A stretch of 64,000 bases of DNA from Halobellus litoreus (lineage in GTDB: Archaea; Halobacteriota; Halobacteria; Halobacteriales; Haloferacaceae): assembly GCF_024464595.1 (NCBI RefSeq), contig NZ_JANHAW010000002.1, positions 1,240,001 through 1,304,000 of the forward strand. Direction: 5' to 3'. Position numbers and translations under genes: made by a program. The notes under the pieces were generated by a model, which worked only from the letters and a program-made list of their open reading frames with translations, searched no databases and was not told the DNA's origin. Positions 42,713-51,440 of this stretch are shown in pieces; the first letter of the stretch is position 1; each line of letters opens with the position of its first letter.

Positions 42713-42826
42713 ATGAGCCCGAAGTCCCCGCGTCGTGTCCGTCCCGCTCCGGGGCGGACCCTCCAGCGTCGGTCGATGACGAGCGAGCAGACTGCGTTTG
42801 CCGTCGACACTCGGTGGCTCCAATGA
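42713..42826 (+). CDS. Possible 37-residue leader ORF, translationally coupled to the surface protein
   Basis: ATG 42713 sits about 27 bp after the TATA box, exactly where a leaderless transcript would begin. Its TGA overlaps the ATG of the next gene (ATGA at 42823-42826). The product is basic (MSPKSPRRVRPAPGRTLQRR and 17 more residues), unlike typical haloarchaeal proteins. The peptide may matter less than the act of translating it. It could also be simple 5' UTR. Confidence 0.35.
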   Translation: MSPKSPRRVRPAPGRTLQRRSMTSEQTAFAVDTRWLQ

Positions 42827-44418
42827 AGTACGGCCGACGGGCCCTGATCGGCGGGATCGTGCTGTTGCTGATCGTGGGGTCGACCGGCGCACCGATGATC
42901 GTCGGCGCGCAAGAGAGCAGCGGCGTGACGAGCGGAGAACCCGATCTCGAGGTGTATCTCCCGGACAACGAACTGTTCCCCGGGACCGAGACGACCGTCG
43001 CCTTCCAGATCGCGAACGAGGGTGAGGTAGACTACGGATCGGCGGTCGAACAGGTCACGACGGCCCGCGGCGTGAGCCTCGAAATCGAGGACAGCGGCCC
43101 CTTCGAGGTGAAGACGGGCGAGACGCCGATCGGCCCGATCCAGGACGGCCGGGTCGGTGAGGCCACACAGCGAATCGTCGTTCCGGAGGACGTCGAGCCG
43201 GGCTCGTACGACATCGACGTGCGGGTTCGATACGACTACACGAACCGCGTGACGTCGAGCGGCACCCAGCGGCTCTCCGCCAGCGACAGACAGACGATCA
43301 CGATCGAGGTCCCCGAAGAGCCCGAGTTCGACGTCTCGAACGTCGAGACGGACGTCGGACCGGGAGCGAGCGGTGACGCGACGCTCGAAATCGAGAACAT
43401 CGGAACGGAGACGGCCTACGGCACGGAGGCGACGATCACCGGCAGCGGCGGCGTCGTCATCGACGGGGATGCCGCCGAGGAAGTGCTCGGCGACCTCGAA
43501 CCGGGCGAGTCGGTGAACGTGACGGTGAAGGCCGCGATCGACGAAGCGATCGGCGACGACGGCGCGAAGCCGCTGGACGTGGCGTTCACCTACGACGACG
43601 AGAACGGCATCGAACAGGACGGCGAGTCGGTGACCGCGAGCCTCGCGCCCGCGGCCGAACAGACGTTCGCCGTCTCCGGCGTGCAGAGTTCGCTCAGAGT
43701 CGGCGAGACCAACACGCTCTCGGGAACGATCACGAACACCGGACCGAACGTCGCCGACAACGCCGTCGTGACCTTCGAGGATCCGGGGCCGACCGTCACG
43801 CCCATCGAGACCGAGGTCGCCGTCGGCTCTCTGGACCCCGGCGAGTCCGCCGAGTTCGAGTTCGACGTGGAGATAACGACCAGTTCCACCGCGGGCCCGC
43901 GTCAGTTCGAACTCGGCGTCACGTACTGGGACCAGGAGAACACGGCGCAGCAATCCGACGCGCTCCCCACCCGCGCCGACGTCGGGCCGCAGTCGCCGGA
44001 GTTCGACGTCGAACCCGTCAACGGCACGTTCGGCGCGGGCTCCGGCGGGGAGTTCAGAGTCACTATCACGAACACGCGCGAGTACGCCGTCTCGGACGTG
44101 TCCGCGAAGATCTACACCGACTCGCCGCTGTCGACCTCCGACGACGAGGCGTTCGTCGACAGCCTCGAACCCGGCGAGTCCAAAGAGGTCGTCTTCCAGC
44201 TCAGCGCCGGCAGCGACGCGACCGCGAAGGTGTATCCGGTGAAGATGGACTTCCAGTACGACGACGAAGACGGTGACACGATCATCTCCGACACGTATCA
44301 GGTCCCCGTCGACGTCACGGCGTCAACCGACGGGGGCGGGCTTCCGGTCCTCCCGATCGCCGTCGGACTGGTGGTCCTCGCCGCCGGCGGCTTCCTCTAC
44401 TACCGTCGCCAGGGCTGA
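42823..44418 (+). CDS. COG1361/CARDB-like surface protein with C-terminal anchor
   Basis: The 531-residue protein from ATG 42823 starts with signal helix ALIGGIVLLLIVGSTGAPMI. Three or four Ig/CARDB-like beta modules follow (repeated GETNTLSGTITNTGPNVADN, VGSLDPGESAEFEFDVEI and SLEPGESKEVVFQL patterns). A final membrane helix (LPVLPIAVGLVVLAAGGFLY) and YRRQ end the protein. It ends 3 bp before the RND exporter gene, an arrangement frequent in haloarchaea, so it may be a periplasm-side partner of the exporter. Confidence 0.85.
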   Translation: MKYGRRALIGGIVLLLIVGSTGAPMIVGAQESSGVTSGEPDLEVYLPDNELFPGTETTVAFQIANEGEVDYGSAVEQVTTARGVSLEIEDSGPFEVKTGETPIGPIQDGRVGEATQRIVVPEDVEPGSYDIDVRVRYDYTNRVTSSGTQRLSASDRQTITIEVPEEPEFDVSNVETDVGPGASGDATLEIENIGTETAYGTEATITGSGGVVIDGDAAEEVLGDLEPGESVNVTVKAAIDEAIGDDGAKPLDVAFTYDDENGIEQDGESVTASLAPAAEQTFAVSGVQSSLRVGETNTLSGTITNTGPNVADNAVVTFEDPGPTVTPIETEVAVGSLDPGESAEFEFDVEITTSSTAGPRQFELGVTYWDQENTAQQSDALPTRADVGPQSPEFDVEPVNGTFGAGSGGEFRVTITNTREYAVSDVSAKIYTDSPLSTSDDEAFVDSLEPGESKEVVFQLSAGSDATAKVYPVKMDFQYDDEDGDTIISDTYQVPVDVTASTDGGGLPVLPIAVGLVVLAAGGFLYYRRQG

Positions 44419-44421
44419 CCG

Positions 44422-46974
44422 ATGGACCTCGACTACCAGCGCTTCGTCGACTGGGCGGACGACAAGATCGTCAACCATCCGAAACGGGTGATGGTGACGT
44501 TCCTGCTCGTGACGCTGCTGTTCTCGGCCGGGCTGGGAAACGTCTCCACCGAGGCGGGCACCCAGCAGTTCGCCGAGGACATCCCGGCCGCGGACGCGCT
44601 CGAACGCATCGAAAACGAGTTCGAACCGCCGTTCAGTCCCGACCCCGGGAGCACCCAACTCGTCCAGCGCGATCGGAACGTCCTCTCGAAGCAATCGATG
44701 CTCGCGATGCTGCGGGCCCAACAGGCGCTCGAAGAGCGCGACGATATGTACGTCTCCAGCACCTCCTCGGCGGCGGGTGTGGTGGCGCAGACCATCGACC
44801 CGGAGGCGACCACGCTCGAACGGCAGATCACGGCCCTCGAACGCGCGACGGGGGCGGACGTCAGAGAGGCCGTTCGGGAGAACGCCGACAACCCCGGGTT
44901 CACCGGAACGGTGAGCAACGACTTCAACGCGAGAGCCGCGTCGGCGTCGGCGACGATCGGCGTCGTCCAGCACGACCTGCCCGGCGGGGCCGGCGGCGGC
45001 ACGGCGGGGCAGTCCGGCGACAGCCCGCTGACGCCGATCCAGAACGACGCCCAGCGGATCATCGACGCGGAACTCGACACCGACATCACCGTCTTCGGCA
45101 GCGGGATCATCGCCGACGAGTTCGGCACCGTCATCACGGACTCGCTGCTCATCGTGACGCCCGCGGCCGTCCTCCTGATCGTGGGCTTCCTCGTCGTCGC
45201 CTACCGGGACTTGCTCGACCTCCTGCTCGGCGTCACCGCGCTGGCGATGGCCGTAATCTGGACCTTCGGGTTCCTCGGACTGGCGGGCATCCCGTTCAAC
45301 CAGATCATGATCTCGGTGCCGCCGCTGCTCTTGGCGGTCGGGATCGACTTCGGCATTCACGCGATCAACCGCTACCGCGAGGACCGCGCGACCGGCCTCG
45401 ACATCGAGTCGGCGATGCAGCGGGCGACCGACCAGCTGCTCGTCGCCTTCTTCATCGTCACCGGAACGACCGTCATCGGCTTCCTCTCGAATCTCGCCTC
45501 CGACCTGCCGCCGATCCGGGACTTCGGCATCGTCGCGGGCGTCGGCATCATCTTCACGTTCTTCATCTTCGGCATCTTCCTCCCGGCGGCGAAGGTCTGG
45601 CTGGACCGAAATCGGGACGGCTGGCCGATCCCGACGTTCAGCCAGCGCCCGCTCGGCGAGGAGGGGTCGGCACTCGGCGAGGTGCTCTCGGTCGGGGTCA
45701 CGCTCGCGCGGACGATTCCGGTCGTCGTCCTGGTCGTGATGCTGCTTTTCAGCGCGGGCGCGGCGGGCTACGCCACCGGCGTCGACACCTCCTTCTCCCA
45801 GGAGGACTTCCTCCCGCCCGAAGAGGTCTCGCCGCTTCTGAAGGCGCTTCCCGAGCCGTTCGCGCCGAGCGACTACGGCGTCGTCGGGACGCTGAACTTC
45901 CTCGAAGACAAGTTCACGAGCACGCAGGGGGGGTCAGTCACCATATATCTCGAGGGCCGGATGGAGAACGACGCGGCCCTCGAACGGATCCACCGCGCGG
46001 GCGAGGACCCGCCCTCGGAGTTCGTCACCGACGGCAACCGCCGCGCGGAGTCGACGAGCATCGTGACGATCATCCAGGATCGCGCCGAGCGGGATCCGGA
46101 GTTCGAGGCGCTCGTCGAGCGCAACGACCGCAACGACAACGGCGTGCCCGACGACAACCTCGATACGATCTACAGCGAACTGGCGTCCTCGCCGGCGGGC
46201 GACCGCGCCTCGCAGTACCTGGCCGACGACCGCCGCAGCGCGCGCATCGTCTACACGGTGTCGGCGGACGTCTCCGATCAGGAGGCCGTGGCCGCGGCCA
46301 ATGAGGTCTCGGAACGCTTCCGCGAGGACACGACGCCGACCGGAAACACGGTCGTCTTCCAGCAGGTCTCCGATCTCATCTTCGAGTCCGCGATCACGAG
46401 CCTGTCGCTCGCGCTCAGTCTGACGGTGGTGTTCCTGGTAATCGTCTACTGGGTCCTGGAGGGACTGCCCTCGCTCGGGATCGCGAACTTGGTGCCCATC
46501 GTCGTCGCCGTCGCGTCGGTCGCCGGGACGATGCGCCTGCTCGGGATCTCCTTCAACGCCTTCACCGCCACGATCCTCTCGCTGACCATCGGGCTGGGCA
46601 TCGACTACTCGGTCCACGTCGTCCACCGCTTCGTCGACGAGCGTCGCGAGCGGGCGCTGATCCCCGCGCTCCGGCGGACGGTCATCGGCACCGGCGGGGC
46701 GCTTCTCGGCAGCATGGCGACGACGGCGTTCGGGATCGGCGTGCTCGTCCTCGCGGTCCTCTCGGTGCTCGGGCAGTTCGGCGTGCTGACGGCGATCTCG
46801 ATCGTCTACTCCTTCCTCGCGTCGCTTCTCGTCCTCCCGTCGGCGCTCGTCGTCTGGGACCGCCTCGTCAACGGCGATCCCGACGTGCCGATGGGGTATC
46901 CCGACGAGGACGGGAGCGGGGCGGAGATGGCGGCCGACGGCGGGGTCGTCGTCGAGTCGCCGTCGGAGCCCTAG
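44422..46974 (+). CDS. RND-superfamily (MMPL-type) membrane exporter
   Basis: The 850-residue protein has the two-fold RND layout. Each half has a single helix, a large external domain, then a bundle of membrane helices. The paired motifs GIDFGIHAINRYREDR (first half) and GLGIDYSVHVVHRFVDERRE (second half) contain the intramembrane Asp used for proton or sodium coupling. It resembles hydrophobe exporter/MmpL-like proteins of archaea. Substrates may be lipids, isoprenoids or toxic hydrophobes. It is likely controlled by the TetR protein at 41900. Confidence 0.92.
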   Translation: MDLDYQRFVDWADDKIVNHPKRVMVTFLLVTLLFSAGLGNVSTEAGTQQFAEDIPAADALERIENEFEPPFSPDPGSTQLVQRDRNVLSKQSMLAMLRAQQALEERDDMYVSSTSSAAGVVAQTIDPEATTLERQITALERATGADVREAVRENADNPGFTGTVSNDFNARAASASATIGVVQHDLPGGAGGGTAGQSGDSPLTPIQNDAQRIIDAELDTDITVFGSGIIADEFGTVITDSLLIVTPAAVLLIVGFLVVAYRDLLDLLLGVTALAMAVIWTFGFLGLAGIPFNQIMISVPPLLLAVGIDFGIHAINRYREDRATGLDIESAMQRATDQLLVAFFIVTGTTVIGFLSNLASDLPPIRDFGIVAGVGIIFTFFIFGIFLPAAKVWLDRNRDGWPIPTFSQRPLGEEGSALGEVLSVGVTLARTIPVVVLVVMLLFSAGAAGYATGVDTSFSQEDFLPPEEVSPLLKALPEPFAPSDYGVVGTLNFLEDKFTSTQGGSVTIYLEGRMENDAALERIHRAGEDPPSEFVTDGNRRAESTSIVTIIQDRAERDPEFEALVERNDRNDNGVPDDNLDTIYSELASSPAGDRASQYLADDRRSARIVYTVSADVSDQEAVAAANEVSERFREDTTPTGNTVVFQQVSDLIFESAITSLSLALSLTVVFLVIVYWVLEGLPSLGIANLVPIVVAVASVAGTMRLLGISFNAFTATILSLTIGLGIDYSVHVVHRFVDERRERALIPALRRTVIGTGGALLGSMATTAFGIGVLVLAVLSVLGQFGVLTAISIVYSFLASLLVLPSALVVWDRLVNGDPDVPMGYPDEDGSGAEMAADGGVVVESPSEP

Positions 46975-47311
46975 TAGTCGCCTACCCCTCGCGGTCCGAA
47001 GACTATTTTCCGACAGTGTTGCTGTCGCGCACGAGCGCCGCGTGGACGGAGCGCGACGCCGTGCCGGACGGTCGACGGTCCAGCCGTCGGCGACCCGCGG
47101 GCGACGCTCGGGAGTCGCAGGGACGTCTGCGGGAAGTGGAATTTTGATAAGAAGCCAGATATTTTCGACGAATATGGACTCACAGACGGATATCTGGATA
47201 CCATATTTTAGACTTTCAAGCCAGTTAGGGACTGCTTAACGGTCTCGGGAGCCCGTTAGGCGTTTATTTAAGACAGAAGACATTTACCGGGGTCTCGCCA
47301 TCGTCTATCCG
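46975..47311. other. Intergenic region upstream of the first S-layer gene
   Basis: No credible gene. It holds the inverted repeat CCAGATAT/ATATCTGG (47155-47162 and 47190-47197). Two TATA-like stretches are present, TTTATTTAAG (47263-47272) and ACATTTACC (47280-47288). Confidence 0.5.
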
Positions 47312-47453
47312 CCCCTACCCCAAGCCAGCTTCAGTACGGAGTATCCAGTCGCCCCGGTTCCGCCGGCGCGGATGCGGTCCGCGCGGGTGCCGGGCGGTGG
47401 CTGTCGAAACTGCTGAATCTGCACGCGGTTGCGAATACAAACAAGAGCAAACT
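47312..47453 (+). promoter_or_regulatory. 5' leader of S-layer gene 1, conserved with gene 2
   Basis: About 140 nt between the probable transcription start and ATG 47454. It shares ordered blocks CCCCTACCC, GAGTATCCA and GATGCGGT with the leader at 51327-51440. Long leaders are known for haloarchaeal S-layer mRNAs, whereas most other genes here are leaderless. Confidence 0.55.
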
Positions 47454-50285
47454 ATGACAAACGGAAACTATCGACTCAAGGCACGCGCTGTGTTCCTCGC
47501 AGCGTTGATGGTCTTCAGCGTCTTCGCTGGGACTGTCGCGTTCGCGGGCACGGCCGCCGCTAATGCTAGTGACATTAGCGAAGTGAGTGCCGAAGACGTT
47601 CCAGTTGAACAGGACGAAGTAACACAAAAGATTGAACTCGATATCACGGTAACTGACGGCAACGACGATACGGTCAATATCGATACTGCTGATGTTCCCG
47701 CTGGTGTCTCCGTTGACAATATCGACGTAATATCGACCAACACCAGTGCTGTCTCCGTCAGCAGTATTAGCAGTAGTTCCTTCGACGTTGCTGACGAGAG
47801 TCCAAGTGGAGAAGACGGGACGGCAACGGTACTCGTCTACTTCGAACACAACACCGAAGGCCTCTCACCCCAGACAGGTGCCAACATCGACTTCAACGCC
47901 AGCAGCGGTGATGGCTCGGCGGAAGTCGCGTTCGACCTCGTCGCCGGTAACGACGCCCAGCTGAATTCAGGCTCGACGTACTGGCAGGGTCAGGAGACTG
48001 CCGTTTACGTTGATGGTAGTTTTTCCTCTGGTGGAGTAACCATTGAAGGAGACGACCAGCTCCAGATCCGGGAGTACGACACGAGCGGCGACGACCCCCA
48101 GATCGGGACGCTGCAGGACGAATTCAGTCTCGAAGGTGGCTATGCTGACGTCAGCACTGACGACCTTGACGGCGAATACGTCGTCACGCCGGCATCTGAT
48201 AGCTCGGTCGCGCTCGTCATCGATGACGGCGAGATCACTTCCGTCGTCGAGGAGAGTAACCTCGCTGCTAACACGGTCGCGTGGGAAGTTACTACGCAAG
48301 ACCTGAGCATCGACTTCGACGAGGAGTCGGTGACCAACAGTGGCGAGGACAGCGCCAACGAACTCGAAATCGAGACGAACCGCGGCAGCTCCGACATCGA
48401 AGTGAGCGCCGACGGTGACCTCGAACAGCAGGAACTCCTCGACATCTTCTCGGACTCGGCCTTCAACGCACAGCCGCTTCCGGACTACGACGACGATTCC
48501 GAGGACACGATCGTCCTCGGGAGCATCGGTGACGTGACGGAAGACACCGACTTCGAAGACATCGACGAGGGCGAGTACGAGTTCACCTTCGAGGTCTCGG
48601 ACTCGACCGCCGAGGATTCGGGCACGGTCGAAGTCACTGAATCCGACGTCGACGCCGGCTTCAGTCAGGGGACCTTCTCCCAGACCGCCGGCGACGTGGT
48701 CAATATGACCATTCAGCTGGAAGACACCGACAGCGCGTGGGTCCAGCTCGGTGACGAGGACTCCGGCTTCGTCGACATCCTCTACATCGAGGACGACGAC
48801 GACGACGACGAAGTGACCTTCTGGGTCAACACGCGTACGGTCGGGACGAGTGCGGCCTTCGACCAGACCTACTACAGTGAGGACGACATCGTCGAGAGCC
48901 AGATTCACGGTGGCATCGACGAGCCCGACAGCGGTCCCACCTTCGAGGACGAGGACGGGAACGACATCGGTACCTTCAGCGACTACCTCACTGAACTCGA
49001 TCTGATCGACAGCGACGAGGACCCGACCGATCAGCTCATCCGTCCGCTCCAGCCGACCACCTACGACGTCTCGGTTGGCGGAGACGAGGTCTTCATCGTC
49101 AACGACGACGACGAGTCCGAACTCAACGACGAGATCGGACTCGCCACGCTCGACCTGACCGAACCTGGCGTCGACAACCTCCAGACGTGGACCGCCCCGT
49201 CCGACAACGCCGACGCTGACGAGGAGCTCCAGGAGGTCCTCGATATCGTGACCCAGCAGACCGAGATCGCTGAGGACGACCGCCTCGTCATCCAGGCCGA
49301 GGCCAGCGGTATCTACGGCCACATGGTCGCGATCGACGAGAACGGCTTCGACGCGTTCGAAGACGGCTTCAGCGCGAGCACGCTCTACGAACTCGACGAG
49401 CGGGACGGCGAAGGTGTCGACTTCACCGTCGAGGCCGACGATGCGACTGGTAACCAAGAGGCCACCTCGCTGGACCTCGAGAACGTCGACAACCAGGACA
49501 TCTTCATCCTCGTCGACAACCAGGCGGGCCAGATGTTCATTATCGTGGACACGAGTTCGGACGACGCCTTCTCTGGCGGTGACATCGATACGCCTGAGGA
49601 ATTCACGGCCGACCTCACGTACGAGACCGACTCGAGCGACCGGTTCGAGTTCGACGGATCGGGCCCACTCGGTGGTGCGGACGGCGACACCGATGAAGCC
49701 GCCTACCCGTACTTCGACACGGGCGACGACCAGTCTCAGAGCGCTGAGTTCACGATCGCGGAGGGCAGCGCCACGTTCGACAACCAACAGGACGGCGTCG
49801 TCCAGATCGCCAACACCGGCGAGGCGACTGTCAGCGGTGAGACGAACATCGCGCCCGGTTCGGACGCCAGCGTCCGCGTCCGCTCCGACCAAGGCGTCTC
49901 GCCCTCGTTCGTGAAGACCGTCAGCACCGAAATCGGTGACGACGGCGTGTTCGAGGCGACGTTCGACTTCTCCGAACAGAGCGTTGGCGACACCGGTACG
50001 GTGTCGCTGCGCGTCGGTGGCAGTGCCTACGGCCAGACTGATGCGGAAATCGTCGAGGACGTCGGCACGGCGACGCCTGAGCCGGACACGGCAACGCCCG
50101 AACCGGACACGGCAACGCCCGAACCGGACACGGCGACACCTGAGCCGGACACCGCGACGCCCGAACCCGAGCCGGACACCGACACCCCCACCGAGACGGA
50201 CACCGGAACGCCCGGCTTCGGTGTGGTTGTCGCCCTGACCGCGCTCATCGCCGCGGCCCTACTCGCGATTCGCCGCGAAAGCTAA
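47454..50285 (+). CDS. csg: S-layer (cell surface) glycoprotein, paralogue 1
   Basis: The 943-residue protein has the classic S-layer signal peptide (ARAVFLAALMVFSVFAGTVA, then FAGTAAA cleavage region). The body is very acidic and beta-rich with the conserved poly-Asp segment YIEDDDDDDEVTFWVNTRT and several sequons. Five DTATPEP-type repeats follow (a 21-bp DNA repeat). The C-terminus is PGFGVVVALTALIAAALLAI plus RRES, a PGF-CTERM tail processed by archaeosortase A. I use ATG 47454, not the GTG 57 bp upstream inside the leader. It is highly similar to the next gene. Confidence 0.93.
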   Translation: MTNGNYRLKARAVFLAALMVFSVFAGTVAFAGTAAANASDISEVSAEDVPVEQDEVTQKIELDITVTDGNDDTVNIDTADVPAGVSVDNIDVISTNTSAVSVSSISSSSFDVADESPSGEDGTATVLVYFEHNTEGLSPQTGANIDFNASSGDGSAEVAFDLVAGNDAQLNSGSTYWQGQETAVYVDGSFSSGGVTIEGDDQLQIREYDTSGDDPQIGTLQDEFSLEGGYADVSTDDLDGEYVVTPASDSSVALVIDDGEITSVVEESNLAANTVAWEVTTQDLSIDFDEESVTNSGEDSANELEIETNRGSSDIEVSADGDLEQQELLDIFSDSAFNAQPLPDYDDDSEDTIVLGSIGDVTEDTDFEDIDEGEYEFTFEVSDSTAEDSGTVEVTESDVDAGFSQGTFSQTAGDVVNMTIQLEDTDSAWVQLGDEDSGFVDILYIEDDDDDDEVTFWVNTRTVGTSAAFDQTYYSEDDIVESQIHGGIDEPDSGPTFEDEDGNDIGTFSDYLTELDLIDSDEDPTDQLIRPLQPTTYDVSVGGDEVFIVNDDDESELNDEIGLATLDLTEPGVDNLQTWTAPSDNADADEELQEVLDIVTQQTEIAEDDRLVIQAEASGIYGHMVAIDENGFDAFEDGFSASTLYELDERDGEGVDFTVEADDATGNQEATSLDLENVDNQDIFILVDNQAGQMFIIVDTSSDDAFSGGDIDTPEEFTADLTYETDSSDRFEFDGSGPLGGADGDTDEAAYPYFDTGDDQSQSAEFTIAEGSATFDNQQDGVVQIANTGEATVSGETNIAPGSDASVRVRSDQGVSPSFVKTVSTEIGDDGVFEATFDFSEQSVGDTGTVSLRVGGSAYGQTDAEIVEDVGTATPEPDTATPEPDTATPEPDTATPEPDTATPEPEPDTDTPTETDTGTPGFGVVVALTALIAAALLAIRRES

Positions 50286-50343
50286 CGCTTTCGCGAGCCC
50301 TCGCCTTCGGCGAGGACGCCGTGAGAACTAAGGCGCTAAACCA

Positions 50344-50381
50344 CCGGATCTAATCCGGCCCCTTCGACACTTCCTTTTTTT
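50344..50381 (+). terminator. Hairpin and T-run after S-layer gene 1
   Basis: CCGGATCTAATCCGG (50344-50358), a perfect 6-bp stem with a 3-nt loop, is followed by a T-run at 50374-50381. The same element follows S-layer gene 2. A second hairpin, CCTCGCCTTCGGCGAGG, lies closer to the stop codon. Confidence 0.6.
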
Positions 50382-51295
50382 CGATGCGACGCCCGGTAGT
50401 ACGACAGCTTCTCGCGTAGTCCTGCCGCGGAGGAGATGTCAGGCTCGTACGCACGCAACGTCTCTGCCCTCGTAGCGTCTGCACGCGAGTGTCGACCGTC
50501 ACCCGGATGAAGACGTATAATCAACGCGCCCGCGGCATCAAGCGGATCGCTCCGGGCAGCGAGGAGTGCGTTGGCGTGATGCGGCCGCGGGACCTCTCAC
50601 ACCCAGAGCTTTCGCCGGTGAGGTCGCCTTCGGCGGCGAGCAGCTTCGCCTGTACGGCACTGTACGAGCGTGAAAATCTTGACTCAATCGCCAGCACCGT
50701 CGACGATCGGGCGCTCGCGCTCACGAATCAACGAAATGGGATCGGAGATGATCACGACGTACTCCCTATTGGTCTCGATGCGGGTCGAAGATGCTGAAGG
50801 AACGACCACGTCGGTGTCGATGTCGTCGAGACCGCCAGCTTGTGGGGCGGTTTTCGTGTGATATTCCGAGAGTGCGCACGAGGATTCCGGCGGGGTGACC
50901 ATCGGGTCGGCTTTCGGGCGTCGTTCAGCGGGTACGATAGCTAGCGGACGAAGACACCAACAGGAACGGTGTCACAGGTGAGTAGCGGAGTGTCACAGGC
51001 ACGACGACGGTGAGTGACACGCACGGGCGGGGCCGCGATCACTGGGGCCGACGGAGCGGCGTCAGTCGCGATCTCGCGAATCGATTCCCGGCCTTTTTCG
51101 ACCTCGCAGAGCGCCGACGACTACTCCAGCCGAGTGTCACCCGGTGGGACGTAGACGCCCGAACGAGCCGTTATTTCGGTCTTAACGCCGCTGTAAGGAG
51201 TTTCTACTCGCCCACCGTTCGTCAGACGAAATACGGCTCAAACCCTCGAATACGCCCGTGTGAGTCGTTATCATCGTCATAATAATCCCACAAAA
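50382..51295. other. Long intergenic region between S-layer genes 1 and 2
   Basis: Over 900 bp without a convincing gene. Several 60-100-codon frames exist on both strands, but none has haloarchaeal composition, a promoter at the right distance or a recognisable domain. The minus frame 50684-50902 looks least like noise. The region may contain remnants of a decayed gene or element. Confidence 0.45.
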
Positions 51296-51440
51296 CATAT
51301 ATAACGAGGAGCGTTTGATCCGGATGCCCCTACCCAAAGCGACAGCAGGCGAGTATCCACGTCCGGTCGTCCCGATGCGGTGCGATCGACGGGCCGACGC
51401 CGGAACGGAGAAAGATGCTGTGGCAATCACGAGATAAAAT
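51296..51440 (+). promoter_or_regulatory. Promoter and conserved 5' leader of S-layer gene 2
   Basis: ACATATATAAC (51296-51306) is a strong TATA box. About 27 bp later the leader begins with CCCCTACCC (51327), followed by GAGTATCCA and GATGCGGT blocks shared with gene 1, and runs about 114 nt to ATG 51441. Confidence 0.6.

Noticed and set aside
47967-49892. 641-codon minus-strand frame opposite S-layer gene 1
   Set aside because: It mirrors the acidic S-layer codons (GAC/GTC complement) and has no start context or domain. A similar shadow lies opposite genes 2 and 3.
50489-50797. 102-codon gene between S-layer genes
   Set aside because: No domain, poor haloarchaeal composition and overlap with equally open minus-strand frames. 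Kept only as an uncertain intergenic region.
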